Source: Sphingomonas sp. Ag1
Lineage (GTDB): Bacteria; Pseudomonadota; Alphaproteobacteria; Sphingomonadales; Sphingomonadaceae
Assembly (NCBI RefSeq): GCF_000980895.1
Contig: NZ_LAZX01000087.1
Location: 1-64,000 of the forward strand
Direction of reading: 5' to 3'
Length of the DNA stretch: 64,000 nucleotides
Below the pieces are notes generated by a model, which saw only the letters and a list, made by a program, of their open reading frames with translations, had not been told where the DNA came from and ran no database searches. Shown here in pieces: positions 8,463 to 19,255 of this stretch (position 1 is the stretch's first letter; the number at the start of each line of letters is the position of its first letter). Made by a program: the position numbers and the translations under genes.

Positions 8463-8975
8463 ATGGCAGACTATGTTTCGGGAACAGAAAACAGGGATGA
8501 TATTTCTGCTACGCGCAATGACACGACTCTTGCCGGCAAGGGCGGGGACGACGTGCTGCGCGGCGGCCGAGGCGACGACATTCTGGTCGGCGGCGCGGGC
8601 AATGACCAACTGTACGGCGGCGCTGGTGCCGATCAGTTCCGCTTCTTCGGTAACCAGGTCGGTGGCGCGTCCGATGTGGACTCGATCTATGATCTGAACT
8701 TCGCGCAGGGCGACAAGCTGGTATTCGGTGAATACAATGGCTTGTTCGACACCGACGCGCCGGGCCTGAACGGCTTTGCCAACGGGGACTCGGCGATCAT
8801 CACCAGCTTCGAGGGGCTGGCAGCAGCCTATGAAGCGTCGGGCGGCCGTATCACGTACAGCGGCAACGCGGCCTATGACCTGCTGATCATCAACTTCGAA
8901 ACCGGCAACGGTTCGACCCAGACGCTGCGTATCAGCAATGGCTATGCGGCGTTCACCCAAGAGCTGTCGAGCTGA
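8463..8975 (+). CDS. Small RTX calcium-binding protein, probable type I secretion substrate
   Basis: A 170-residue acidic protein with no Sec signal. Residues 25-60 are four consecutive RTX nonapeptides (GKGGDDVLR, GGRGDDILV, GGAGNDQLY, GGAGADQFR), the calcium-binding beta-roll. The next stretch (DVDSIYDLNFAQGDKLVF) resembles the segment after the beta-roll in serralysin-type secretion tails. There is no catalytic or adhesive passenger domain, so the protein is close to being a bare secretion module. AGGAGG (8452-8457) sits 5 bases before the ATG. It lies between two PrtD-type ABC genes, which makes it the obvious cargo. The extracellular role is unknown; a matrix or surface protein is plausible given the adjacent glycosyltransferase. 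Confidence 0.85.
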   Translation: MADYVSGTENRDDISATRNDTTLAGKGGDDVLRGGRGDDILVGGAGNDQLYGGAGADQFRFFGNQVGGASDVDSIYDLNFAQGDKLVFGEYNGLFDTDAPGLNGFANGDSAIITSFEGLAAAYEASGGRITYSGNAAYDLLIINFETGNGSTQTLRISNGYAAFTQELSS

Positions 8976-9108
8976 TCAGGCTCGTCGTGCCGCAAGAGAC
9001 AGGGGCGTCGCGCATGCGCGGCGTCCCTTCCCTGCGTGAATTCACCTCGCGATCGCGCGGTGCAGGCTCAACGCCCGAGCACCGGCGCTCTCTGGAAGGG
9101 CAGGGCGC

Positions 9109-10833
9109 ATGATACGGCTGACGGCAGCCGACACGATCAGCAATCGGTCTGCTCACGAGCGTGTGGCGCTGGCTAAACGCAGGGCGATACCGGGTATTGC
9201 GATCCTTGGGCTCGCCTTGTCATTGCTGCCGGTCGGCTATGCTCTGTATCTGATGCTGCTGATCGACATCGCTCTTCCCGGGCGGAGCGGCAGCACGATT
9301 GTGGGCCTGCTCACCCTCGCGGCCGCCCTTGTCGTTCTCCACACGGTTCTTCTCGCCACGCGTCATCGGCTGTTCGCTCATCTTGCTGCCGCTTATGATC
9401 AGGCGGGCGGAATGACGGAGCGCCTCGATCCGATACGTAAAGCCCTGGTTGGGCCAGCGCTACCAGCGCTGATCGATACCGCGTGCATACCCGTGGCGCT
9501 GATCGTTCTGGCGCTTGTCGGCGGGCCCGTCGCGCTGGTGCCGCTCGCTGGCGCGATCGTGATCCTCCTCGTCCTCGCACCATCCGCTGGAAAGCTGGCG
9601 CGCGACCGCGATGCGGCGCGATCGGCCTACAGGCTGCGCGACGTGGAGGCGGCGCTGGGCCAGCCACGCCGCGCCCTTCTCGCCTTGCTTGGGTCGGGGC
9701 AGCACGCCAGCGCAACCGATGCTCGCCATCGGCGTCAGGTTTCGTCGGCGGAGCAGCTTGCCAGCTGGCACGAGGGGCATGCCGTGCGACTGGTCGGTCT
9801 CACCGCTACGCTGTTCCTGGCGGCGACGGCCGCAGCCGCCACTTGGCTGATGGCCTCCGATGCGGCGAGCCACGGCGCCTTCGCGGCAACCATGTTGCTG
9901 GCGACGCTGATCTTCTGGACGCTGCATCGTCTGGCGACTCATCTGGCAGTGCTGAGCGCCGCCAGGCAGGCGTGGCGCGCCTTCGAGGAGAGCGTCAACA
10001 CAATCGAGGCACCCCGCACCCTCGTTCCCCTCCCGCCGCCCGTGCGCCGCCTTGAGGTGAGCAACGCTGCCCTGCCCGTACATGGTACGCGGCGGATGAT
10101 GTTGCAGGAGGTCAGTTTCGCCGCGCAGGCGGGGGACGTGGTGGCCGTCATCGGCCCGGCGAATTGCGGCAAGTCCGTGCTGCTGAGGATGCTGGCAGGG
10201 CAGGTGCGTGCGGTTGCCGGCACCGTAAGGCTCGATGGCGCCACGCTGGACCAATGGGATGACGACGCTCGTTCGGCCCACATCGGCTATCTGCCCACCG
10301 TGCCCGAGCTGATGCCCGGGACAGTGGCGGCCAATATCGCCCGATTTGATCCCGCGGCCGACCCCGCTTTGGTCACGCGCGCCGCGTTGGCAGCTGGCGC
10401 TCATGATGCGATCGTCCGCTTGCCGAATGGCTACGATACGGAGCTTGCGCAGCACGATGCGCCCGCGCCGGCGCTGTCGGTGCAACATCGCATCGCGCTC
10501 GCACGCGCGCTGTACGGGGACCCGTTCCTCCTCCTGCTCGACAACCCCAGCGCCTTCCAGGATGGGGAGGGCAATGCTGCGCTACGCCGCTGTCTCGCTG
10601 GCGTGCAGGAACGCGGCGGGATCGCAATCGCGGTCGGGGATTCGGCCGCCATCATCGACAGCGCCAATCTGGTGCTCGTCCTTCGCAAGGGCGGCATGGC
10701 TGATTTCGGCACCAAGGAAGATGTCCGTGCCCGCATGGCCGAGCGTCAGCGGCGGGATGCCGAACGCCTTGCCCAGACGTCCGTATATGCCGAGCCACGG
10801 GTGGCTGATCCCGTCGTTGGCGACCGAGAGTGA
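9109..10833 (+). CDS. Degenerate PrtD-type ABC half-transporter
   Basis: A 574-residue paralogue of the ABC subunit at 6574-8277, with a similar membrane domain (LYLMLLIDIALPGRSG) and a matching nucleotide-binding domain. Walker A is intact (GPANCGKS, Lys355). Other catalytic motifs are lost. The Q-loop Gln is Thr397 (YLPTVPELMPGT against FLPQNVELLPGT in the partner). The signature LSGGQRQ is reduced to LSVQH. The Walker B glutamate is Asn479 (LLLLDNPSA). The switch His is Asp511 (AIAVGDSAA). The frame is complete and in register with its neighbours, so it is not an obvious pseudogene. It probably binds but does not hydrolyse ATP, and may pair with the canonical subunit. Its stop nearly abuts the HlyD gene. 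Confidence 0.85.
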   Translation: MIRLTAADTISNRSAHERVALAKRRAIPGIAILGLALSLLPVGYALYLMLLIDIALPGRSGSTIVGLLTLAAALVVLHTVLLATRHRLFAHLAAAYDQAGGMTERLDPIRKALVGPALPALIDTACIPVALIVLALVGGPVALVPLAGAIVILLVLAPSAGKLARDRDAARSAYRLRDVEAALGQPRRALLALLGSGQHASATDARHRRQVSSAEQLASWHEGHAVRLVGLTATLFLAATAAAATWLMASDAASHGAFAATMLLATLIFWTLHRLATHLAVLSAARQAWRAFEESVNTIEAPRTLVPLPPPVRRLEVSNAALPVHGTRRMMLQEVSFAAQAGDVVAVIGPANCGKSVLLRMLAGQVRAVAGTVRLDGATLDQWDDDARSAHIGYLPTVPELMPGTVAANIARFDPAADPALVTRAALAAGAHDAIVRLPNGYDTELAQHDAPAPALSVQHRIALARALYGDPFLLLLDNPSAFQDGEGNAALRRCLAGVQERGGIAIAVGDSAAIIDSANLVLVLRKGGMADFGTKEDVRARMAERQRRDAERLAQTSVYAEPRVADPVVGDRE

Positions 10834-10835
10834 CC

Positions 10836-12167
10836 ATGTCCAACCTAACGTTCAACCTTGCCGGTCCCCCGCTACATCTGGACGACCCGCAGCGCGCGCT
10901 CGACCGCAGCGTGCGTCACGCGATGATCCTGGCGGCGCTGCTGGTGGTTGTCGTCGCGCTCATGGCCTCGGTGATCCGGGTAACCGGGGCGGTGATGGGC
11001 AACGGCAAGCTGTCGGTCGAATCCAGCGTCAAGCAGGTAGCGCATCCATCCGGCGGGGTGGTGGCCCAGCTGTATGTCCGCGAGGGCGACCGCGTTCGCA
11101 AGGGCCGGCCGATCATGCGCTTCGACAATCGCGTCAGCGGCGACAGCGCAGCGTCGCTTGGCCAGTCGCTGGAGCAATTGCTCGCCTCGCAGGCCCGGCT
11201 GATCGCGGAGCGCGACGGTGAAGCGTCCATCCGCTTTCCGCCGGCTCTCGCCACGGCGAATACACCGACCGCGCTCGCAGCCAAGGATGAGGCTGGTCGC
11301 CAGTTCGCCGCGCGTCGCTCGCTTCGCCTGACGGAGCAGGAGGCAATCCGGGAGCGGATCGTCCAAGCGCAACAGGACGTCGCAGCGACAAGCGCCCAGT
11401 TGCAGGGCGCGGAGAACCAGCGCACCTTTCTCACCCCGGAGCTGGAGGCGCTGCGCGGCCTGTACGCACGTCAGCTCGTGACGGTTGCACGGGTCAACCA
11501 GCTGGAGCGCACCGCCGCCGAGCTGAACGGAACAATAGCCTCGCTGCGCGCGCGGATCGCCGAAAAGCGGGCGCGCATTGCCGAACTGCGGCAATCAGCC
11601 GTCGAGGCAGAGCGCAACGCCCGCGTACAGGCCGGCCAGGAGCTTGCCGTCGTCATGTCCCAGCTTGGCGACCAGCGCGTCCGCTCCATCGCCGCCAGCG
11701 ATGCATCCGAGCGATCGTTGCTTCGCGCGCCTTATGACGGCGTGGTCAACAACCTGGCGTTCCAGACCGTGGGGGGCGTCGTGCCACCCGCCCAGACGAT
11801 CATGGAGATCGTGCCCGATCGTGAGCCGTTGATTGTCGATGTGGCGGTCAGCCCGACGGACATCGACCAACTTCATATCGGCCAGCCCGCCGTTCTCCGT
11901 TTTGCCGCATTCAGCGCCCAGACGACGCCCGAGCTGACGGGCGAGTTGTTCTACATCGGCGCGGATCGAAAGAGTGATGAGCGCACCGGCGCGACCTTCT
12001 ATGAAGCCCGGCTGCGGGTGCCGGAGTCGGAGGTGCAGAAGCTCGGCAATCTGAAGCTGAAGGTCGGCATGCCGGTGGAGGCCTATATGCAGACTGGACG
12101 ACGCTCGCTGATGTCCTACTTGCTCAAACCGCTGGTGGATCAATTCAACCGCGCGTTCCGGCAGTAA
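10836..12167 (+). CDS. Type I secretion periplasmic adaptor, HlyD family
   Basis: A membrane fusion protein of about 443 residues that links the ABC exporter to the outer-membrane channel. One transmembrane segment lies near residues 28-48 (ILAALLVVVVALMASVIRV). It is followed by a lipoyl half (GGVVAQLYVREGDRVRKGRP), a long alpha-helical hairpin rich in Gln, Arg and Glu, the second lipoyl half and a beta-barrel (LLRAPYDGVVNNLAF onward). ATG at 10836 is used; a GTG at 10830 overlapping the upstream stop is possible. It completes the inner-membrane part of the export machine. No TolC-like outer-membrane gene is in the window, so the channel must be encoded elsewhere. Confidence 0.9.
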   Translation: MSNLTFNLAGPPLHLDDPQRALDRSVRHAMILAALLVVVVALMASVIRVTGAVMGNGKLSVESSVKQVAHPSGGVVAQLYVREGDRVRKGRPIMRFDNRVSGDSAASLGQSLEQLLASQARLIAERDGEASIRFPPALATANTPTALAAKDEAGRQFAARRSLRLTEQEAIRERIVQAQQDVAATSAQLQGAENQRTFLTPELEALRGLYARQLVTVARVNQLERTAAELNGTIASLRARIAEKRARIAELRQSAVEAERNARVQAGQELAVVMSQLGDQRVRSIAASDASERSLLRAPYDGVVNNLAFQTVGGVVPPAQTIMEIVPDREPLIVDVAVSPTDIDQLHIGQPAVLRFAAFSAQTTPELTGELFYIGADRKSDERTGATFYEARLRVPESEVQKLGNLKLKVGMPVEAYMQTGRRSLMSYLLKPLVDQFNRAFRQ

Positions 12168-12177
12168 TCCCCGCGCC

Positions 12178-13431
12178 TCAATAGAATTCGCGCAGCGTCA
12201 GCATCCGCTCGCGTCCATCGCACAGGCCCAAGGCGACTGTGCGTCCCGGCTTGCCCGCGGACCAGGTCGCGAGCGGCAGGGTGCCATAGTTGCGCGGGAC
12301 AGGCTGCCCGTCGATGCGGCAAATCATGTCGCCCTCCTGCCATCCGGATTCCGCCGCCGGGCTCCCGCGCATGACGTGCAGCACACGTAGACGATCGCGG
12401 TCGATCCCGAACAGCAGCCCGCTGGTGGAGCGCAGTGGCGGCGAATCAGCCTTGCGGCCGGGCGACAGGATCATGCGGCCCGCGCCCGGGTCCAGCAGGA
12501 CGCGATAGTTCTGCAGAAATCCCGTCCCGATCCGGCCGGCGGCGTCGATCGACTCTGAAAACCCGCGCGGCGGCTCGATACGCACCTCGACATTGCGCGC
12601 GACCAACTCGCCGATCCGCAGGCTCGGCACGATGCCGATCGTGCTGGTGACGGTGCCCGCCAGACCGAAGGAAATCGTCGTCGTCGTGCGCACATTGTCG
12701 ATCGCAGCCGCCTGCCAGCCTGACGAGGTTACCGTTATCGATGATCCATCCCCCGTATCGACGATCATCGGCCGCAGGTGCGTGGCGCCCATCGTGGCCT
12801 GGCTGACATAGACCATCCGATCGCGCGAGATGGAGAGCGGCGCGGTCCGGCCGCGGAACGGCAGTCGTCCGCTTGGCAGCAGTCGGAAACGGCGCGCCTC
12901 GAAGTCCATGTCGAGCGCATAGCGCGCGGTGAGGTCACGTCCGACGAGAAGGTCGACCGGCTCGGTACTGCCGGTTGCCAGCGCCGGCAGCGTCGCCACG
13001 GCAAGGCCGCCACCCTGCCGCGTCAGCGCGCCAAAGCTCACGTCCCGGGTCGCCGCCCAGCCGATCGGCACCAAACCACCGATGGCGCTCGCACTGCCGC
13101 CGGCCATGACCTTGAGCGCGGCTGCGTCGGCAAAGCGGCGCGACAGAACCGAATAGCTGACGCCGGTGTCGAGGATTGCGGTCGCCGGACGCCCATCGAT
13201 CGTGAGCGAGAAACGCAGCTGGTTCCCCGGCGTGAAATCGAACGGCACCCAGCGGCTTTCAGCATCGGGCGCCAGAACGAACACGCCCTGAGGCTGCGCC
13301 GCCGGGGACATTACCGGCGCGCCAGACTCGACCGAAGGGGAAAGCGGGAGGGATCCCGCGCCAATGGCCTGGGAGGCCGCCGTTGCGGCGATCGACAGGA
13401 TCAGGGACACAGGCTGGCGTAGCGACCCCAA
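12178..13431 (-). CDS. Tandem retropepsin-like aspartic protease with PDZ domain
   Basis: A 417-residue exported protein. A signal peptide occupies about residues 1-25. Two retropepsin-like units follow, each with its own catalytic triplet: Asp88-Thr-Gly in TAILDTGVSYS and Asp225-Thr-Gly in MIVDTGDGSS. The C-terminal 80-90 residues form a PDZ domain (GLLFGIDRDRLRVLHVMRGSPAAESGW begins it; key elements are the GLLF loop and the RGSPA turn). A single chain with two DTG motifs could form its own active site, unlike dimeric viral enzymes. The start is TTG at 13431; a GTG at 13410 is possible. It ends 10 bp from the convergent HlyD gene, so processing of the secretion system or its cargo is possible but unproven. 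Confidence 0.78.
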   Translation of the reverse strand: MGSLRQPVSLILSIAATAASQAIGAGSLPLSPSVESGAPVMSPAAQPQGVFVLAPDAESRWVPFDFTPGNQLRFSLTIDGRPATAILDTGVSYSVLSRRFADAAALKVMAGGSASAIGGLVPIGWAATRDVSFGALTRQGGGLAVATLPALATGSTEPVDLLVGRDLTARYALDMDFEARRFRLLPSGRLPFRGRTAPLSISRDRMVYVSQATMGATHLRPMIVDTGDGSSITVTSSGWQAAAIDNVRTTTTISFGLAGTVTSTIGIVPSLRIGELVARNVEVRIEPPRGFSESIDAAGRIGTGFLQNYRVLLDPGAGRMILSPGRKADSPPLRSTSGLLFGIDRDRLRVLHVMRGSPAAESGWQEGDMICRIDGQPVPRNYGTLPLATWSAGKPGRTVALGLCDGRERMLTLREFY

Positions 13432-13511
13432 ACGCGGGTGCCTATCCGGAAATTGCGCGACGGGTCTGATGGAAGAGCGGCCGCCCCGCCGGTCCGGCGG
13501 GGCGAACCTCC

Positions 13512-14366
13512 TCAGCCCTTGTTCGCCTGGCGCTTGGCCATGAAGGCAAGCCGTTCGAACAGCATCACATCCTGTTCGTTCTTCAGCAGCGCGCCGTGCA
13601 GTGGCGGGATCGCCTTGGTCGGGTCGCGGTTCTGCAGCACCTCGAGCGGCATGTCCTCGTGCAGCAGCAGCTTCAGCCAGTCGAGGAGCTCGCTGGTCGA
13701 CGGCTTCTTCTTCAGGCCCGGAACGTCGCGGACGTCGTAGAAGATGTCGAGTGCCTTCGACACCAGCATCCGCTGGATGCCGGGGAAGTGTACGTCGATG
13801 ATCGCCTGCATCGTCTCGCGATCAGGAAATTTGATATAATGGAAGAAGCAGCGGCGCAGGAATGCGTCGGGCAGTTCCTTCTCATTGTTGGACGTGATCA
13901 CCACGATCGGGCGCTCGACCGCGCGTACGGTTTCCTTCGTCTCGTAGACATGGAATTCCATGCGATCGAGTTCTTGCAGAAGATCGTTCGGGAATTCGAT
14001 GTCCGCCTTGTCGATCTCGTCGATCAGCAACACCGGAAGCTGGGGCGCGGTGAACGCTTCCCACAGCTTGCCCTTGCGGATGTAGTTGGAGATGTCGTGA
14101 ACCCGCTCGTCGCCGAGCTGGCCATCACGCAGGCGCGCCACCGCGTCATATTCATACAGGCCCTGCTGCGCCTTGGTGGTGGATTTCACGTTCCACTCGA
14201 TCAGGGGTGCGCCGGTCGCCTTCGCGATTTCATAGGCAAGGACGGTTTTTCCGGTGCCCGGCTCGCCCTTCACGAGCAGCGGCCGGCGAAGCGCCACGGC
14301 CGCGTTGACCGCAACCTTCAAATCATCGGTTGCGACGTAGCTCTGCGTGCCCTCGAAGCGCTTCAT
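13512..14366 (-). CDS. MoxR/CbbQ-like AAA ATPase
   Basis: A 284-residue single-domain AAA+ ATPase. Walker A is GEPGTGKT (Lys40), Walker B is VLLIDEIDKAD, sensor 1 is IVVITSNNEKELPDAFLRR with the expected Asn, and an Arg-rich ring follows. Such proteins act as chaperone-like remodelling factors, usually together with a von Willebrand factor A (CoxE/CbbO-like) partner. ATG at 14366 is chosen over the open frame to 14429 because it starts the conserved fold directly. No VWA gene is adjacent: downstream on the same strand is the aspartic protease gene, and upstream an unassigned protein. Confidence 0.85.
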   Translation of the reverse strand: MKRFEGTQSYVATDDLKVAVNAAVALRRPLLVKGEPGTGKTVLAYEIAKATGAPLIEWNVKSTTKAQQGLYEYDAVARLRDGQLGDERVHDISNYIRKGKLWEAFTAPQLPVLLIDEIDKADIEFPNDLLQELDRMEFHVYETKETVRAVERPIVVITSNNEKELPDAFLRRCFFHYIKFPDRETMQAIIDVHFPGIQRMLVSKALDIFYDVRDVPGLKKKPSTSELLDWLKLLLHEDMPLEVLQNRDPTKAIPPLHGALLKNEQDVMLFERLAFMAKRQANKG

Positions 14367-14450
14367 GCCCTCATCCCGTCTTGTTCGACTATCGGGTATG
14401 GCGATGCGGGAATTTTCGGGCGGGTGCAAGACGCTTGCCGTGCTGCGCGG

Positions 14451-15173
14451 TCAAAGCGCGTTGCGTGCCTCCATCCGCGCGGCCAGCAACTGCCACAGGC
14501 CGCGATGCTGGAGCGCCAGCTGCTGCGCGCCGAACGACAGCGCGCGAGCAGGCGCCGGCTTCTGAGCGATCGTCGCGGCGGCCGCGATGATGTCCTCCTG
14601 CGGCGGAATAGCCGCGGCCAGCAACACCATTTCCGCGCAACAGGCCGCGACGCCCAGCACGTTCCTGATCGCGTGCCAGTCGAGCAGCAAGGCAAGAGCA
14701 GCTCCCACCGCGCAGCCCGCCCGTTCAGACGAAGCGAGGGTAGTCAGGGCATGGTGCTGGCCAGTGAGGGCCGCCTCCGCCTGCGCCGCGCGCGGCGTGG
14801 ACGGGCGTGGGCCGATCGCGGCCGTCAGCGCGGCTAGCAGGTGCCGCTCCTCATCGAAGCCGATCGCAGCAACGCGCAACCAGTCGCGGAGCGGCGCCGC
14901 GCCATTCGCATGTATTGCGCGCTCGACGAGGCTGGGCGCGCTGCCATGTAGCGCGCAGAGCGCATGGACTGCATCAGCCAGGTCGCGCACGGCGCCATCG
15001 CCATCGACCAGCGCGGCGACATGGGCGCAACCCGCTGTACCGTCTGCCGCCACGATGGCGTCAAGCGCGTGACGGGTCGATGCAAAGCCCGCGTTGGGAG
15101 TCACCAAAACATACCTTCCGACGAGTTGCGCCGGAGGATCGCAAAACAAGGTAAAGACGCGGTTAAGCGCCAT
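14451..15173 (-). CDS. Hypothetical protein
   Basis: A 240-residue Ala-rich, mainly helical protein that I cannot assign to a family. No signal peptide or transmembrane segment is convincing, and no metal or nucleotide motif stands out. Four cysteines are scattered through the sequence, and a His/Glu pair occurs in FDEERHLLAAL and TGQHHALTTL. Codon use matches its neighbours, and the frame lacks stops over 720 bp on the same strand as rpoD and the AAA ATPase, which supports a real gene. No clear ribosome-binding site precedes the ATG, so the start may be further in. It ends 84 bp before the AAA gene. Confidence 0.6.
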   Translation of the reverse strand: MALNRVFTLFCDPPAQLVGRYVLVTPNAGFASTRHALDAIVAADGTAGCAHVAALVDGDGAVRDLADAVHALCALHGSAPSLVERAIHANGAAPLRDWLRVAAIGFDEERHLLAALTAAIGPRPSTPRAAQAEAALTGQHHALTTLASSERAGCAVGAALALLLDWHAIRNVLGVAACCAEMVLLAAAIPPQEDIIAAAATIAQKPAPARALSFGAQQLALQHRGLWQLLAARMEARNAL

Positions 15174-15234
15174 CGATCAACGTTGGCTGCATTTCCGTGC
15201 CGATGATCGTAGCGCAGTGGGCCATCGGGGCTGC

Positions 15235-15270
15235 AAACAGAACGGGCGGGAAGATCGCTCTTCCCGCCCG
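15235..15270 (-). terminator. Intrinsic terminator of rpoD
   Basis: CGGGCGGGAAGA at 15243-15254 pairs perfectly with 15259-15270 across a four-base loop. Read on the minus strand, the stem is followed by TTCTGTTT. It lies 9 bases beyond the rpoD stop. Confidence 0.85.
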
Positions 15271-15278
15271 CTGGATCC

Positions 15279-17299
<2,021 letters not shown>

Positions 17300-17300
<1 letters not shown>

Positions 17301-19192
17301 CAATCGTCCTCGGAATCAAAAGCGCGGGCGTCTTCGTTCGACTGAACGAGATTTGCAAGCCGAAGCTCCAGCGCCTGTTTTTCTTTCACCAACGCCACCT
17401 GTCGCTGGAACGCCTCGTCGGTGAAGCGCGCCTGCATGGCGGACGTTGCATCAGCCAGTGCCGCATCCACTTCAGGCTGCGTCACCAGGATCGCGATCGC
17501 TTCGTCCAGGTCTTCCCGGGCGCGCGACGCATCCCCCGTCGGCTGCGTAAAGGAATAAGGCATTGTATCTGCTCTCAGCAGGTCACGGGCGACTGCTTCG
17601 AAACCGCTGTTCCGCAATATGGTGACGAGGCGGGCGCTATCAAGCTCCCGATCCTCAAGCGCAACATCGACCACTGCCTCAAACAATCGGCCAAGCGCGC
17701 CGTCGGCCATGCGCAGCGATCCCAGCACTTCCATATGGCGCGCGATTTCGGCCGGGTGGCGGATCAGCCCGGCGAGCACGGCTTTGGCCAGCACCCGGTC
17801 GATCCCGGCCGCCCGAAACGCCTTGGCGTCGTCCGTGACGGGCAGGGGCGGGGGCGTCCATTTCTGTCCTGGTCGCCGGGGGGTGAATGGCTGCCGGGGT
17901 TCAAAGCTGCGGCCGCGCTCGAACGGGCGGCGGGTCTGCCCGAACTGCTCGTCGTAGCGGCGGCGAAACTCTGCCTGATACTCCGATCGTACCACCGGAT
18001 CACCGATGGTCTTGGCCAGTTCAGCCATGCGGGCGCGAAAGCCGGCGCGCTGCTCGGGGGTCGTGAGCGGCTCGGCCGCGACTTCATGCGCCCACAACCG
18101 GTCGACCAGCGGCGTTGCTTCACGCACCAGCGCCTCGAACGCGCCGGCGCCCTTGGCACGGATCAGGTCGTCGGGATCCTGACCCTCCGGCAAGGTGACG
18201 AATTGGAGGCTGCGACCGGGGGCGAGCAGCGGCATCGCGCGGTGCGCGGCACGGATCGCGGCCTTCTGCCCGGCATTGTCCCCGTCGAGGCAAAGCGTCG
18301 GCACGTCGACGATCCGCCACAGTCGCTCCAACTGATGCTCGGTCAGCGCGGTGCCGAGCGGCGCGACCACTTCCCCGATCCCGGCCTGCGCAAGGGCAAT
18401 CGCATCCATATAGCCCTCCACCACCAGCACGCAGTCCGCCTTGCGCGCGGCGGGCAGAGCGCGATCGAGGTTGTAGAGCGTGCGCCCCTTGTCGAAGAGC
18501 GGCGTGTCGGGGGAGTTCAGATATTTCGGCTCACCATCGCCGATGATCCGCCCGCCAAAGGCGATCACGCGCCCGCGCGCATCGCGAATCGGGATCATCA
18601 GCCGACCGCGGAACCGGTCATAGGGTTCCTTGCCCTCCACGCTGATCAGCAATCCCGCCTCGATCAGCATGGCGTCGCCGAACTGCTTCAGCGCCGCGCG
18701 CAGCTTGCCGCGGGCGTCTGGCGCGAATCCAAACGCGAAATTGCGCCGGGTCGCATCCGAAATCCCGCGCTTGTCGAGCAGTGCGCGCGCCGCGGAGCCC
18801 TCGATCCCGTCAAGCTGCTGGCGAAACCACTCCGCCGCCGCGGTCATCACGTCGTGGAGCGAGTTCGCCTTCTCGGCCCGCGCCGCGGCGCGTTTGTCAG
18901 GGGCGGGCATCTCCATGCCCGCCGCCTGCGCCAGCTCCTTGACCGCATCGATGAAGGGCAGGCCCCGCTGGTCGGTCATCCAGCGAATCGCATCGCCATG
19001 CGCCGAGCAGCCGAAGCAGTGATAGAAGCCCTTGTCGTCGTTGACGTAGAAGCTGGGCGTCTTCTCGTTATGAAACGGGCAGCAGCCTTTGTGCTCACGC
19101 CCCGCCTTGGCGAGCTTGGTTGTCTTGCCGATCAGCGCGGACAGCGACGTGCGCGCGCGCAGTTCGTCAAGAAAGGCGGGGGTCAGCGACAT
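17300..19192 (-). CDS. dnaG: DNA primase
   Basis: A 630-residue primase that makes RNA primers at the replication fork. The N-terminal CHC2 zinc ribbon shows Cys38, His41, Cys59 and Cys62 ([11 protein letters not shown] and [12 protein letters not shown]). The TOPRIM core follows, with [11 protein letters not shown] and [12 protein letters not shown]. The C-terminal half is the helicase-interaction domain. ATG at 19192 is chosen; a TTG at 19222 is in frame but sits directly on the U-tract of the preceding terminator. The gene ends inside the rpoD start codon. Confidence 0.95.
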
Positions 19193-19220
19193 GGTGTTGC
19201 TCGTGAAGACATGCGCTTCC

Positions 19221-19245
19221 AAAAACCTTCCCGCAAGCGGGAGGG
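19221..19245 (-). terminator. Intrinsic terminator between yqeY-like gene and dnaG
   Basis: On the minus strand a nine-pair stem (arms 19237-19245 and 19226-19234, one mismatch) with a two-base centre is followed by a T5 tract at 19225-19221. It should stop transcription from the GatB/YqeY gene and insulate dnaG-rpoD. Confidence 0.7.
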
Positions 19246-19255
19246 GCGTTCAGAG

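Noticed and set aside
9109..10833. Pseudogene call for the second ABC gene
   Set aside because: Frame is full length with normal codon use and an intact Walker A; losses are specific substitutions, not frameshifts or stops.
13596..14837. 413-codon plus-strand frame
   Set aside because: Opposite the AAA ATPase gene, which has Walker A, Walker B and sensor motifs.
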